Source of the DNA: an uncultured Hyphomicrobiales bacterium
Lineage (GTDB): Bacteria; Pseudomonadota; Alphaproteobacteria; Rhizobiales; Beijerinckiaceae
Direction: 5' to 3'
Length of the DNA stretch: 50,288 nucleotides
Assembly: GCA_903900975.1 (NCBI GenBank)
Contig: CAIUPE010000082.1
Span: 1 to 50,288 of the forward strand
This document shows, piece by piece, positions 21,067 to 31,312 of the stretch (its first letter is position 1; each line of letters opens with the position of its first letter). The notes below the pieces were generated by a model. That model was given only the letters and a program-made list of their open reading frames with translations, searched no databases and was not told the origin of the DNA. Position numbers and translations under genes: made by a program.

Positions 21067-22392
21067 TCAAAAACTGTCTTTGAACCACCGGCCCATTCGT
21101 GAAAAATAACCGTCAGTTCCAGTACCAAGCGCCATCCCGGAATAGCGCGGCTCGAAATGTTCGAGCCCCGCAACCTGCGGATACACCAGCAATCCAACCG
21201 GCACAGCGAAGGCGGGCCCCTTCACTGCATCGGGCAATCCCTGAACGCCAAGCGGACGACCAATCCGTACTTGCTTTGAAACCACGATTCGGCAGAGTTC
21301 GGTAAGCCCAGTTAACTCCGCACCACCGCCGGTAAGGACGATTCTTCGCCCCGCCGCCTCCGAAAAGCCCGAATTTTTCAGTCGGTCGCGCACAAGCTCC
21401 AAAATTTCTTCGACTCTTGGGCGAATGATGCGGACCAATTGCGACTTCGGAATATGACTAACGCGATCGCCATTGACCTCATCGACCGACGCAACCGCAA
21501 CGGTCTCCCGATCATCCGACGGGCTTGCCAGTGTCGATCCATAGAGCGTCTTAAGCCGCTCAGCGTGGTTGATTCCAGTAGACAGCCCGCGGGCAATATC
21601 CATCGTGATGTGGTTACCGCCGACCGCGATTGAGTCCGCATGCACGAGGGCACCATTGGAAAACACGCCCACGCTGGTGGTACCGCCACCGAGATCGACA
21701 ACAGCCACGCCCATTTCGGCTTCATCATCAACAAGCACCGAAAGGCCGCTTGCATAAGGACTAGCCACCACGGCCTCGACACCGATATGGCATCGCTCAA
21801 TCGCCAACATCAAATTGCGGATGGCATATTCATCACTGGTAAGAACATGCATATCGACACCAAGCCGTTGGCCGATCATCCCATGCGGATCACGCACATG
21901 GCGCGTCTCGTCGATCGAGAAGCCGGTTGGCAGGGAATGAAGAACGCTTCGGCCTTGTTCGGCACCTGTGAAACTCATCGCTTCGAATACACGTCGCACA
22001 TCGCTCTCGACGACGCTTTGACCGCGCAAGATAACGTCGGCGTTGAATGACCCAGACTTCAACCGGCCGCCGGACATGTTCACGATGACCGACTGAATTT
22101 CGACCCGCGCCATACGCTCGGCCGCATCAACCGCTAAACGGATCGAATTTTCGGCTGCTTCGAGATCAATAACCGAACCACCCTTGATGCCGCGCGCGCG
22201 CTGATGACCGATGCCGATGACACGCGCTTTATGGCTCCGACCACGCAGAGCCTCACCACCCGAGATCGGAAGCAATTCAGCAACCAGACATACGATCTTG
22301 CTGGTTCCAACATCCAGAACAGACACGATCGCGCCTCGCTTGGGCGAGATCGGCTTCATGCGCGGCGTCAGACTTGGGCCATGCCAGCTCAT
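21067..22392 (-). CDS. ftsA: Cell division protein FtsA
   Basis: A 441-residue actin-like ATPase that anchors FtsZ to the membrane. Actin-fold motifs are VLDVGTSKIVCLVAE at the N-terminus (phosphate 1), VVDLGGGTTSVGVF (phosphate 2) and RRIVLTGGGAELTGL (adenosine motif). The SHS2-like 1C domain lies between about 100 and 180. The C-terminal GRWFKDSF is the amphipathic membrane-targeting helix. The start overlaps the ftsQ stop by four bases. An N-terminal extension of about 20 residues before the actin fold is normal in alphaproteobacteria. Confidence 0.97.
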   Translation of the reverse strand: MSWHGPSLTPRMKPISPKRGAIVSVLDVGTSKIVCLVAELLPISGGEALRGRSHKARVIGIGHQRARGIKGGSVIDLEAAENSIRLAVDAAERMARVEIQSVIVNMSGGRLKSGSFNADVILRGQSVVESDVRRVFEAMSFTGAEQGRSVLHSLPTGFSIDETRHVRDPHGMIGQRLGVDMHVLTSDEYAIRNLMLAIERCHIGVEAVVASPYASGLSVLVDDEAEMGVAVVDLGGGTTSVGVFSNGALVHADSIAVGGNHITMDIARGLSTGINHAERLKTLYGSTLASPSDDRETVAVASVDEVNGDRVSHIPKSQLVRIIRPRVEEILELVRDRLKNSGFSEAAGRRIVLTGGGAELTGLTELCRIVVSKQVRIGRPLGVQGLPDAVKGPAFAVPVGLLVYPQVAGLEHFEPRYSGMALGTGTDGYFSRMGRWFKDSF

Positions 22393-23348
22393 GCCGGGCC
22401 TCCCTTGGCCTTTGCCTTCGCTTTTAACAGCTCAACGCGGGCCGAGGCCGCAGCCTCCGTCAACCGAAGGACCACACGATCGGGCTGACGCAGATCAAGC
22501 GACACGATGTCTTTATCGAGCAGTTTTTGATCGCGCACCATGACGGCAAAACGAGCAAGCGCCTGAGCCGGATTTTCTTCCGGCAAATGCACATCCAATC
22601 CATTCTGCAATTTAAGCGTCCAGCGACGATCACCGACCCAGACGCCTGCGCGAACCAATGCCTTAATGTCAGGTTGGGCATCCATTAGAGCAACAAAATC
22701 ACTCGCATGAACCGCCGCACCATCCCCTACCACCATCGGCAGATCGGCAAAGGCCGAGTCATCCATCGCGCCGATAACACGACCATCGACACCAACCACC
22801 GAAAGTTCGCCGTTCAGCTGCCACAACGCATAGGGCTTGTTCTCAACAATTCCAATGGAAAGCGCGTTGGGGTAAAATTTACGAACCGCAACATCGCGGA
22901 TCATCGGCATATTGAGTAGCCGCGCACGGACAGCATCGACATCCAGAAAAGGCAAAGATTCACCGTCACCAATCGCTGCCGCTTTCAAGATGGACTGCTC
23001 ATCTAAGGTCGACAAACCGGAAATGGTTACCGAGCGAATATCAAAGCCAGCCAAACGCGCGATTACACTGCGGGGATCACCATAGGCCGCTGCAAAAGCG
23101 TCCATATGCCCACCACGCGCCAGACCGAAAGCCGTAACCCCCGCAAAGAGCGCGACGGTAAGAGAAGCACCAAGCCCCTTTGGCGCATGGGTAGCAAACC
23201 TGACGAGAAGATCAATCGCCGAACGGACAACCGAAACGAATGGAAAATTGGAACCTAAAGGCCGATACGAGGAACGATAATATGACCGCGCAGAAGGAAC
23301 GGCTGTTGCCTCCCTCAACGATCGCAGGTCGCGTCCTCTACCATCCAT
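22389..23348 (-). CDS. ftsQ: Cell division protein FtsQ
   Basis: A 319-residue divisome protein: a cytoplasmic N-terminus, one transmembrane helix (LTVALFAGVTAFGLA, about residues 63-77), a POTRA domain (FDIRSVTISGLSTLDEQSIL and onward) and a periplasmic FtsQ/DivIB beta domain. It links FtsL and its partners to the ring. The start at 23348 overlaps the end of ddl by 34 bases, a larger overlap than at other junctions of the cluster; TTG 23318 is a possible later start. The long basic cytoplasmic tail is usual for the group. Confidence 0.93.
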   Translation of the reverse strand: MDGRGRDLRSLREATAVPSARSYYRSSYRPLGSNFPFVSVVRSAIDLLVRFATHAPKGLGASLTVALFAGVTAFGLARGGHMDAFAAAYGDPRSVIARLAGFDIRSVTISGLSTLDEQSILKAAAIGDGESLPFLDVDAVRARLLNMPMIRDVAVRKFYPNALSIGIVENKPYALWQLNGELSVVGVDGRVIGAMDDSAFADLPMVVGDGAAVHASDFVALMDAQPDIKALVRAGVWVGDRRWTLKLQNGLDVHLPEENPAQALARFAVMVRDQKLLDKDIVSLDLRQPDRVVLRLTEAAASARVELLKAKAKAKGGPA

Positions 23349-24244
23349 CGAACCAACTCGCCAAAACCAATGCCCTCATGGGCCGCCAATTCTGGCACAA
23401 GCGACGTTTCCGTCATCCCCGGCTGGGTATTAACTTCAAGACAAATGACCTCGCCCGTCCCATTGGGCGTATCATCATACCTAAAGTCCATGCGGCTTAC
23501 GCCCCGACAGCCGAGAGATTGATGTGCCGTTAATGCCAGTTTTTGAACAAGATGGTAAATATTTGGTAAAATTTTTGCCGGCAAAACGTGAATAGATCCA
23601 CCGCGAGCGTATTTCGCATCAAAGTCATAGAAAATGCCGGTAGCCGGCTGAATATCAATGACACCCAAGGCCTTATTGTCCATGACAGCACAGGTTAATT
23701 CCCGTCCCGGAATGTAACGTTCGACCAAAACTGATTCGCCATATGGCCAATCTTCGCGTGCCAATTCCTGCGGCGGGTGGGTACGATCCTCCCTAACGAT
23801 GATGACGCCGACCGACGAGCCTTCGCTCACCGGCTTCACCACATAGGGTGGCGGGAGCACATGTCGTTTAGCCGCTTCAAACCGGCTGATCGTAACGCCC
23901 TCGGCCACTGGAACGCCGGCTGCCTTCATAACGGATTTGGCGCGATCTTTTTGCATCGCGAGCGCTGAGGCGATAACGCCGGAATGGGTATAGGGGATGC
24001 GCATCATCTCCAAAATACCTTGCACCACACCGTCTTCGCCGAAGCGGCCATGCAGGGCATTGAACACAACATCCGGCTTCAGCCATGCCAACACTTCCGC
24101 CAGATCCGAGCCGACATCAACGCGCGTAACCTTGTAGCCCTCGCCTTCAAGCGCCAACGCACAGGGCGCACCGGTGCTTAAGCTGACGGACCGTTCGGCA
24201 GAAAGACCGCCCATTAAAACGGCAACATGCTTTTTTGCGCTCAT
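23315..24244 (-). CDS. ddl: D-alanine--D-alanine ligase
   Basis: A 309-residue ATP-grasp ligase that joins two D-alanines for MurF to use. Recognisable sites are VLMGGLSAERSVSLSTG at the N-terminus, HGRFGEDGVVQG, KPVSEGSSVGV in the ATP-grasp loop and the metal-binding EVNTQPGMTETSLVP near the C-terminus. Its start overlaps the murB stop by four bases. Only one ddl is present in the window. Confidence 0.97.
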   Translation of the reverse strand: MSAKKHVAVLMGGLSAERSVSLSTGAPCALALEGEGYKVTRVDVGSDLAEVLAWLKPDVVFNALHGRFGEDGVVQGILEMMRIPYTHSGVIASALAMQKDRAKSVMKAAGVPVAEGVTISRFEAAKRHVLPPPYVVKPVSEGSSVGVIIVREDRTHPPQELAREDWPYGESVLVERYIPGRELTCAVMDNKALGVIDIQPATGIFYDFDAKYARGGSIHVLPAKILPNIYHLVQKLALTAHQSLGCRGVSRMDFRYDDTPNGTGEVICLEVNTQPGMTETSLVPELAAHEGIGFGELVRWMVEDATCDR

Positions 24245-25143
24245 GGCTCACCTACCCGCTTAATTTCCCATTCGAGACGAATACCGGATTGCTCGAACAC
24301 GCGACGGCGGATTTCTTCGCCGAGCGTTTCGATATCCTTAGCGGTTGATCCTTCATGAGCGATTAAAAAATTCGTGTGCAGGTCAGAAACCTGCGCGCCG
24401 CCGATGCGAAAGCCACGTAAGCCCGCCCGATCGACAAGCTCCCACGCTTTAGCGCCTTCAGGATTGCGGAAGGTTGAACCACCGGTGCGCGTGTTGACGG
24501 GCTGCGTCGCCGAGCGTGCCTCGGTGATGGCGTTCATCTCGGCCAGAATGGCTTCGCTATCTCCGGATCTACCTTGAAAGAGCGCTTCGGTGAAAATGAC
24601 ATCGTCCGCAACCTCGCAATGGCGATAGGAAAAGCCCATCGCGGTGCGATCAAAGGTGTGGATATGACCTGAGCGATCCACCCCACGGGCAGCGACGAAC
24701 ACATCCCTGGTCTCGCCGCCATAGGCACCACCATTCATGCGCAGCGCGCCACCAATGGTGCCGGGAATTCCGCGCAAAAAGGACAGACCTGCAATACCCG
24801 CTTCCGCCGCAACCCGCGCCACTTTAACATCCGCAGCACCAGCCCCTGCCCTGATGCGCTGATCGGCCTCGACCGCAATTGTTTGAAAGGATTTACCAAG
24901 CTTGATCGCAGCCCCGCGAAAGCCACTATCGCGCACCAACAAGTTAGAGCCTAAGCCCAAAACCAGAACCGGAATATCGGATGGCAGCGCTTTCAGAAAA
25001 CCAGCGAGATCGGCTTCATCGTCGGGTTTGAACAGAAGATCAGCCGGACCGCCGACGCGGAACCAGGAATAGGGTGCAAGCGACACATCATACGCCACCT
25101 CGCCGCGAAGCGGCGGCAGCGACAAGGCCGATAAAGCTGTCAC
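24241..25143 (-). CDS. murB: UDP-N-acetylmuramate dehydrogenase (UDP-N-acetylenolpyruvoylglucosamine reductase)
   Basis: A 300-residue flavoenzyme that reduces enolpyruvyl-UDP-GlcNAc to UDP-N-acetylmuramate with NADPH. FAD-binding segments are [29 protein letters not shown] and [21 protein letters not shown]. The catalytic serine lies in TGGSTFRNP and the final glutamate region near [19 protein letters not shown]. Its length fits the shorter type II MurB of alphaproteobacteria. It overlaps both neighbours, murC and ddl, by four bases. Confidence 0.97.
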   Translation of the reverse strand: MTALSALSLPPLRGEVAYDVSLAPYSWFRVGGPADLLFKPDDEADLAGFLKALPSDIPVLVLGLGSNLLVRDSGFRGAAIKLGKSFQTIAVEADQRIRAGAGAADVKVARVAAEAGIAGLSFLRGIPGTIGGALRMNGGAYGGETRDVFVAARGVDRSGHIHTFDRTAMGFSYRHCEVADDVIFTEALFQGRSGDSEAILAEMNAITEARSATQPVNTRTGGSTFRNPEGAKAWELVDRAGLRGFRIGGAQVSDLHTNFLIAHEGSTAKDIETLGEEIRRRVFEQSGIRLEWEIKRVGEP

Positions 25144-26555
25144 GCCTTCACCGCATCAAGGGCCGCAAGCTCGCTTGGCAGCGCATAGGCCCATTGCGTG
25201 ATATTGCCTGCGCCCAAGCACACGACATAATCGCCGGGCGCCGCGACGCCATGCACAATACCCGCAAGCGATGCGGCATCCGGTAACGCGATCACATGGC
25301 GATGGCCGTGGGCTTTGATGCCTTGCACCAATGCGTCACGATCCGCCCCTGCAATCGCGGCTTCACCGGCGGCAAAGGTATCGGCGACGATCACGCAATC
25401 GGCATCGTTAAAGCAGGTAGAGAATTGCTCGAAGAGCGAGGCCAAACGCGTATAGCGATGGGGTTGAACAATGGCGATCACTTTGGCCGAGGTCGACGCC
25501 CGCGCGGCCTTCAGTACCGCTGAGATTTCAACCGGATGGTGGCCATAATCGTCAAATATCTCAGCACCATTCCATTCACCCGTCTTGGTAAATCGACGCT
25601 TCACGCCACCAAAACCCTTCAGCGATTCACGAATTAAATCAGGTGCCATTCCAAGATGATAGGCCACCGCAATCGCAGCCGTCGCATTGAGCGCGTTGTG
25701 ATGCCCCGGCATTGGTAAAACGAGATCTTCAATTTTCAACACGGTACGCGATTTGCGATCCCTAATCGAGACTGAGAAACGCGATTTACCGCCCGCTAAA
25801 TCAACCGCGCTCAACCGCACATCGGATTGCGGGTTTTGGCCATAGGTGATGACGCGACGATCTTCGATTTTGCCGACAAGTTCCTGCACGGTCGGATGAT
25901 CAAGGCACATCACCGCAAAGCCATAGAAGGGCAGGTTTTCGACAAAGGCGCGGAAGGCGTCCTTGATAGCGTCGAAAGTTTTGAAATGGTCGAGATGCTC
26001 GGGGTCGATATTGGTAACCACAGCCACATCGGCGGGAAGTTTCAAGAAGGTGCCATCCGATTCATCGGCTTCAACCACCATCCATTCGCCATCGCCAAGC
26101 CGCGCATTGGTGCCATAGGCGTTGATGATGCCGCCATTGATCACGGTCGGGTCGAAATGGCCTGCGACCAGCAAAGTGGCAACCAGCGAGGTGGTCGTCG
26201 TCTTGCCATGCGTGCCTGCAATCGCGACGCAGGTCTTAAGCCGCATCAATTCCGCCAGCATCTCGGCGCGACGCACGACGGGGAGACGGCGCTCACGCGC
26301 AGCCATTAGCTCCGGATTATCACGGCGGATGGCCGTTGAGACTACGATCACTTCTGCATCACCCAGATTGGACGCCTCATGGCCGATATGGACGACGATG
26401 CCCTTTTCACGCAGCCGTTTCACATTGGCGCTATCGGCGGCGTCCGAGCCTTGCACGGTGTAGCCAAGATTATGCAGCACCTCCGCAATGCCCGACATGC
26501 CAATGCCGCCAATGCCGACAAAATGAAGGGCACCCAGTTCGGTTGGCAGTTTCAT
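25140..26555 (-). CDS. murC: UDP-N-acetylmuramate--L-alanine ligase
   Basis: A 471-residue Mur ligase adding L-alanine, the first residue of the stem peptide. The N-terminal UDP-binding fold has [16 protein letters not shown] (12-27), the ATP P-loop GTHGKTTTT is at 114-122, [10 protein letters not shown] marks the central domain, and [10 protein letters not shown] with QPHRYTR lies at the start of the C-terminal domain, as in all MurC. The start overlaps murG and the stop overlaps murB by four bases each. Confidence 0.98.
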   Translation of the reverse strand: MKLPTELGALHFVGIGGIGMSGIAEVLHNLGYTVQGSDAADSANVKRLREKGIVVHIGHEASNLGDAEVIVVSTAIRRDNPELMAARERRLPVVRRAEMLAELMRLKTCVAIAGTHGKTTTTSLVATLLVAGHFDPTVINGGIINAYGTNARLGDGEWMVVEADESDGTFLKLPADVAVVTNIDPEHLDHFKTFDAIKDAFRAFVENLPFYGFAVMCLDHPTVQELVGKIEDRRVITYGQNPQSDVRLSAVDLAGGKSRFSVSIRDRKSRTVLKIEDLVLPMPGHHNALNATAAIAVAYHLGMAPDLIRESLKGFGGVKRRFTKTGEWNGAEIFDDYGHHPVEISAVLKAARASTSAKVIAIVQPHRYTRLASLFEQFSTCFNDADCVIVADTFAAGEAAIAGADRDALVQGIKAHGHRHVIALPDAASLAGIVHGVAAPGDYVVCLGAGNITQWAYALPSELAALDAVKA

Positions 26556-27676
26556 CGTAATGTACTCCGCAGTGTATCAAGACCCGCAACGGCACGCACG
26601 AGCTTGGCAAAGCGCAAAGCAGCGTCGGGAATTCCGGCGTTTTTGGCGGCAAGGCTTGAGTCGGTCAAATCGGCAGGATGACCAAAAAACTGTGCCAAGG
26701 TCGCTGAGAGGGCGTCAGGTGTGAAATCCTTCTGCCGCATCACCGTGGCTGCTCCGATCCGCCCAAGACTATCGGCGTTGGCGGCTTGATCTTGATCGAG
26801 TGACCCAGGCAAGGGCACGAGAATGGATGCCCGGCCAATCACTGCCAGTTCGGCTATGGTGGAAGCACCGGCGCGACCGATCACGAGATGAGCCTCAGCC
26901 ATGCGCGCCGGAAGATCATCGAAGAAAGAGCGTATATCGGCTGGAATTCCAGCTGCATCGTATAAATATTTGGCTGTCGCCAAATCATTGCCACGGGCTT
27001 GATGGACGATTTCCAGCCGAGCCTTCAGGTCTGGCGATAGAAGACCTAAGGCTTTGGGTACGACCTCGCTCATCACACGGGCGCCTTGGCTTCCACCGGT
27101 GACGACAACGCGGATCGGGCCTTCCGCCGTCAATGGCTCATAGGGCCGGCGGGCCGCCTCTAGCACGGTTGCGCGTACCGGATTACCGACCAGATGGATT
27201 TTATCCATTAATCGCGACGAGACGCCTTTTATGTTGGCCAGACCCGTGCCGATCGCCTTGGCGCGGTAGGCCAGAAAACGATTGGCGCGGCCCATCACGC
27301 CATTTTGTTCGTGGATTAAGGTGGGTATTCCGAGCAACCACGCCGCAAACACCGGCGGCACCGATGGATAACCGCCAAAGCCCACAACAGCATCAGGCTT
27401 TAGCCGACGCATCAGGCGTAGCGATTGCAAGGATCCGAACGCTAGCAATGCCAGCGCCCTCGCCAACGCGATAGGCGACTTACCCGATGGCGTGGCAGCG
27501 CGGATTTCGTGCCGCTCCAAAGCCGGGAAAGCACCGCCATAGGCCATACCCCGGCGATCGGTCGCTAGATGTACCTCGATGCCGCTTTTCACGAGCTCAG
27601 CCGCCAAGGCTTCAGCCGGGAATAAATGCCCGCCTGTCCCGCCAGCGGCCAGAACAATCCGAGGGGAACGTGCCAT
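26552..27676 (-). CDS. murG: Undecaprenyl-PP-MurNAc-pentapeptide GlcNAc transferase
   Basis: A 374-residue GT-B glycosyltransferase at the inner membrane face that turns lipid I into lipid II. The donor/acceptor loop GGTGGH is at 12-17, and the second and third glycine-rich loops are GFGGYPSVP and [24 protein letters not shown] in the C-terminal domain binds UDP-GlcNAc, and the proline-rich [16 protein letters not shown] follows. It starts two bases after the ftsW stop. Length is slightly above the E. coli enzyme, normal for the group. Confidence 0.98.
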   Translation of the reverse strand: MARSPRIVLAAGGTGGHLFPAEALAAELVKSGIEVHLATDRRGMAYGGAFPALERHEIRAATPSGKSPIALARALALLAFGSLQSLRLMRRLKPDAVVGFGGYPSVPPVFAAWLLGIPTLIHEQNGVMGRANRFLAYRAKAIGTGLANIKGVSSRLMDKIHLVGNPVRATVLEAARRPYEPLTAEGPIRVVVTGGSQGARVMSEVVPKALGLLSPDLKARLEIVHQARGNDLATAKYLYDAAGIPADIRSFFDDLPARMAEAHLVIGRAGASTIAELAVIGRASILVPLPGSLDQDQAANADSLGRIGAATVMRQKDFTPDALSATLAQFFGHPADLTDSSLAAKNAGIPDAALRFAKLVRAVAGLDTLRSTLR

Positions 27677-27678
27677 GC

Positions 27679-28818
27679 TTAGTCCTCCTCGGCCCGAAAG
27701 CGATCAACATAATCGGCGCGTGGACGTTTGCGGGTCACCGCCAACAAGAAACCCATGCCAAGCCCAAGCGAAATCAAAGACGAGCCGCCGTAAGAAATAA
27801 ACGGTAGCGTCATGCCTTTGGCCGGCATCAAATGGACATTCACCGCCATGTTAATCGCGGCCTGAATACCGAACATGATGACGAGACCTGCAGCGGCCAA
27901 GCGGCAAAACGGTTCCTCGCTTTTGCGGGCAAGGTAAAGGCCTCGCAACACGACGATGGCGAAGACCGACAATAGCGCCAAACACGCAATCACACCGAAT
28001 TCTTCCGCTGTCACCGCAAACACGAAATCGGTATGGCTATCGGGTAAAATGCGCTTGATGGTCCCCTCGCCCGGCCCCTTGCCGAACCAGCCACCTTCAA
28101 CAAAGCTCTGCACGGCATTGTCGACTTGAAACGTATCGCCGGTGGCAGGGTTGCGAAACCGATTGATGCGTTCGGCAACATGCGGCAACAATTTATAGGC
28201 GGCAAACAGACCGACACACCCCACCCCGCCCAATCCGAACACCCAAAACATATGCAGACCCGACAGGAAGACGATGCTCACCCAAACCATCGAAATCAGC
28301 ATGGTTTGGCCAATATCGGGCTGCAACACGAGCGGCACAATGGTGGCAATTAACAGAAAGAAACCCAGAAAATTACCTGGCACATCGCTGCGCCTTCCAC
28401 CTTCGGAAAAGGCCCACGCAATCATGATCACGAACGCAGGTTTAACGAATTCTGACGGCTGAAGAGCTATGCCGGCAAAATTAATCCAGCGCTTGGCACC
28501 TTTCACTTCTACGCCGAACAACAACGCTGCCACGACCAAGGCCATGCCGGTGGCAAATACGATCAGAGCCGTCCGGCGCACCGCGCGCGGCGTCAAGAAG
28601 CTCGCCAAAAACATGACGATAAACGCAGGAACCAAATTTTCGGCTTGCCGGATGACAAAGTGAAAGGTCGGCAAACCAAGCCGCTCCGCGACGGGCGGGC
28701 TTCCCGCAAGGCCAAGCACAATCCCCGTCACCATGAGCAACGTGATCAGCACAAACATCGCGCGATCAATCGTCCACCACCAGTCGGCAATCGGGTTTCT
28801 GTCGAGGCGCGAATTCAT
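27679..28818 (-). CDS. ftsW: Septal peptidoglycan glycosyltransferase FtsW
   Basis: A 379-residue SEDS-family protein with about ten transmembrane helices. It polymerises lipid II at the septum together with FtsI. Family motifs are the KGAKRWINFAGIALQPSEFVKP region, the catalytic-cavity aspartate loop around FGKGPGEGTIKRILPDSHTDFVFAV, and the ending FISYGGSSLISLGLGMGFLL. Neighbours are murD three bases upstream and murG two bases downstream, which fits co-translation. Confidence 0.97.
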   Translation of the reverse strand: MNSRLDRNPIADWWWTIDRAMFVLITLLMVTGIVLGLAGSPPVAERLGLPTFHFVIRQAENLVPAFIVMFLASFLTPRAVRRTALIVFATGMALVVAALLFGVEVKGAKRWINFAGIALQPSEFVKPAFVIMIAWAFSEGGRRSDVPGNFLGFFLLIATIVPLVLQPDIGQTMLISMVWVSIVFLSGLHMFWVFGLGGVGCVGLFAAYKLLPHVAERINRFRNPATGDTFQVDNAVQSFVEGGWFGKGPGEGTIKRILPDSHTDFVFAVTAEEFGVIACLALLSVFAIVVLRGLYLARKSEEPFCRLAAAGLVIMFGIQAAINMAVNVHLMPAKGMTLPFISYGGSSLISLGLGMGFLLAVTRKRPRADYVDRFRAEED

Positions 28819-28821
28819 CGC

Positions 28822-30222
28822 CTATCCTTTTGCAAAGGGCTGAAAGCCTACCAAGGCGGAGACCAGCGAACGAAAGGCGTCGCCGCGACTTTCGAAATTT
28901 TTGAATTGATCAAACGAGGCGCATGCCGGCGACAATAGAACGACAGGCTCCGTCGCGCCGGACCCTTGGGCATCGCTGAACGCCATCCCGACGGCGTTTT
29001 CCAACGTACCGCACTGAACATAAGATACCCGACCTTCAAGCGTTGCCGCAAAATCGGCGGCGGCCTCGCCAATCAGATAAGCCTTCTCGATGCGGTCAAA
29101 ATAAGGCGAAAGCGATGCAATGCCGCCCTCCTTCGGTCGGCCACCGGCAATCCAGAAAACCCCGTCGGCAAAGGAGGCCAAGGCCTTTTCCGTTGCATCG
29201 GCATTGGTGGCCTTACTGTCATTGACCGCAAGCACCGATCCAACATGGCCAATGACTTCGAGCCGATGGGCCAAGCCTGCAAAACTGGCCAAGCCCTGCT
29301 GGATCTGTTCGCTCGTCACACCAAGGGCGGAAACCGCAGCAATCGCCGCCGCTGCATTTTGCGCATTATGAACCCCACGCAAGGTGGCAATTCCTGAAAG
29401 GGAGGCGACCGTGCGTTGCTCACCCAAACAGGTCCAGTAAATTTCGCTGCCGCGCCGGTTGATGCCTGTTTCGAGCGCATGGTCGACGGATAGGCGAACC
29501 AAGGTTTTGCCCGACGCTTCACGCCGGTCGGCAATCGCAACACACCAATCGTCATCGACGCCAACGATCGCGGTGTCGGATGCCACGACGAGACGTTCTT
29601 TCACAGCCGCATAATGGGACATATCGCCGTGGCGATCGAGGTGATCGGGCGTAAGGTTGAGCAACACGCCAACCGTTGGATGTAGGCTTGGGGCAAGATC
29701 GATCTGGTAGCTCGAACATTCAATCACATGGACACGCGCTTGCGATGGCGGGGCAAGGTCTAAAATCGCTGTACCAATATTGCCACCCATCGCGACATCG
29801 CGTCCGGCAACGGTCAAGAGATGCGCGACCAACGCCGTTGTCGTCGATTTGCCATTGGTGCCCGTAATCGCAACAAAGGGCGCAAGCGGCGCTTCGAGCG
29901 TGCGTTGACGGCTGAATAATTCAATATCCCCAATCACTTCAAGGCCCGCTTCTTGCGCCTTGACAACCGTCCAATGCGGAATGGGATGGGTGAGCGGCAC
30001 GCCGGGAGACAGAACCAGCGCGGCAAAGGATTTAAAATCGGCATCGGCTAAATCAACGAGTGGCACTCCGGCTGCCTTCGCAGCCGACCGCGATGTTGCC
30101 TGATCATCCCAAGCCGAGACCACGGCACCACCCGCCAGAAGCGCGCGCGCGGTTACGATGCCCGAACCGCCAAGGCCGAACACGGCAATGGGCTTGCCAG
30201 CAAAAAAAGTAACGGGCGTCAT
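28822..30222 (-). CDS. murD: UDP-N-acetylmuramoyl-L-alanine--D-glutamate ligase
   Basis: A 466-residue Mur ligase adding D-glutamate. It has an N-terminal UDP-binding GLGGSG loop (16-21), the P-loop GTNGKSTTT (121-129), [10 protein letters not shown] in the central domain, and [10 protein letters not shown] leading into the C-terminal domain, followed by [31 protein letters not shown] near the end is the standard MurD closing motif. It starts four bases after mraY. Confidence 0.98.
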   Translation of the reverse strand: MTPVTFFAGKPIAVFGLGGSGIVTARALLAGGAVVSAWDDQATSRSAAKAAGVPLVDLADADFKSFAALVLSPGVPLTHPIPHWTVVKAQEAGLEVIGDIELFSRQRTLEAPLAPFVAITGTNGKSTTTALVAHLLTVAGRDVAMGGNIGTAILDLAPPSQARVHVIECSSYQIDLAPSLHPTVGVLLNLTPDHLDRHGDMSHYAAVKERLVVASDTAIVGVDDDWCVAIADRREASGKTLVRLSVDHALETGINRRGSEIYWTCLGEQRTVASLSGIATLRGVHNAQNAAAAIAAVSALGVTSEQIQQGLASFAGLAHRLEVIGHVGSVLAVNDSKATNADATEKALASFADGVFWIAGGRPKEGGIASLSPYFDRIEKAYLIGEAAADFAATLEGRVSYVQCGTLENAVGMAFSDAQGSGATEPVVLLSPACASFDQFKNFESRGDAFRSLVSALVGFQPFAKG

Positions 30223-30226
30223 CGGT

Positions 30227-31312
30227 TCACCTGAGCTTTAAAGTTGAAAGCCCGATCAGGGCAAGGATCACCGAAATGATCCAGAAGCGGATCACAATCT
30301 GCGGTTCTTTCCAACCGAGCTTTTCAAAATGATGATGGATCGGAGCCATCAGAAAAATGCGCTTGCCGGTCATTTTGAACGAAGCCACTTGAATGATGAC
30401 CGAAACGGCTTCGATCACGAACAGGCCGCCGACAATGCCCAGCACAATTTCGTGCTTGGTCGCAACCGCAACCGTCCCCAGCAATCCGCCCAGCGCGAGC
30501 GAGCCGGTATCGCCCATAAAGATTTGCGCGGGCGGTGCATTAAACCAAAGAAAGCCAAGCCCTGCTCCGATCAGCGATCCGCAGACGACCGCCAACTCGC
30601 CGGTTCCAGGTGTGAAATGGATTTGGAGATAATTGGCGAAAATGGCATTGCCCGCCAGATAAGCAATAAAGCCAAACGTAGCTGCCGCGATCATGACAGG
30701 CACAATCGCCAAACCATCCAAGCCATCTGTTAGATTAACCGCATTGCCCGCGGCAACAATCACGAAGGCCCCGAAGGCCAAAAAGAAAAAACCGAGATCG
30801 AAGACAATTTCTTTGAAAAACGGCACCGTTAACGAGGTCGACAATTTACCCACGCCAAGCGTTGAGATGACATAGCACGCGATAAGCGCAATGAGCGCCT
30901 CAATGCCCAGCCGCATCCGTCCTGACAGTCCGGCATGGGTTTGTTTTGTGACTTTTAGATAGTCATCATAAAAGCCGATGGCACCAAAGCTGACCGTGAC
31001 GCCAAGCACAACCCAGATATAGGCATTGCGCGGGTTGCACCACAACAAGGTCGACACCAATACACCCGATAAAATCATAAGCCCGCCCATGGTCGGCGTG
31101 CCTTTTTTGGTCAGCAAATGGGACTCTGGCCCATCCGACCTTATCGGTTGTCCTTTGCCTTGGCGAACGCGCAGGCCCGCAATGATCGAGGGGCCAAAGA
31201 AGAACACGAAGAACAGCGAGGTCACCGTCGCGCCGACCGTGCGGAACGTGATATAGCGGAACACGTTCAGGAAACTGATATAGCCGCTATATTCGGCAAG
31301 CATGGTAAGCAT
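30227..31312 (-). CDS. mraY: Phospho-N-acetylmuramoyl-pentapeptide-transferase
   Basis: A 361-residue integral membrane enzyme with about ten helices. It transfers phospho-MurNAc-pentapeptide to undecaprenyl phosphate, giving lipid I. The catalytic Asp pair is at 116-117 ([10 protein letters not shown]), [10 protein letters not shown] holds the magnesium site, and [13 protein letters not shown] is the cytoplasmic HHH motif. KKGTPTMGG is in the second loop. Its ATG shares one base with the murF stop (TAATG). Confidence 0.98.
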   Translation of the reverse strand: MLTMLAEYSGYISFLNVFRYITFRTVGATVTSLFFVFFFGPSIIAGLRVRQGKGQPIRSDGPESHLLTKKGTPTMGGLMILSGVLVSTLLWCNPRNAYIWVVLGVTVSFGAIGFYDDYLKVTKQTHAGLSGRMRLGIEALIALIACYVISTLGVGKLSTSLTVPFFKEIVFDLGFFFLAFGAFVIVAAGNAVNLTDGLDGLAIVPVMIAAATFGFIAYLAGNAIFANYLQIHFTPGTGELAVVCGSLIGAGLGFLWFNAPPAQIFMGDTGSLALGGLLGTVAVATKHEIVLGIVGGLFVIEAVSVIIQVASFKMTGKRIFLMAPIHHHFEKLGWKEPQIVIRFWIISVILALIGLSTLKLR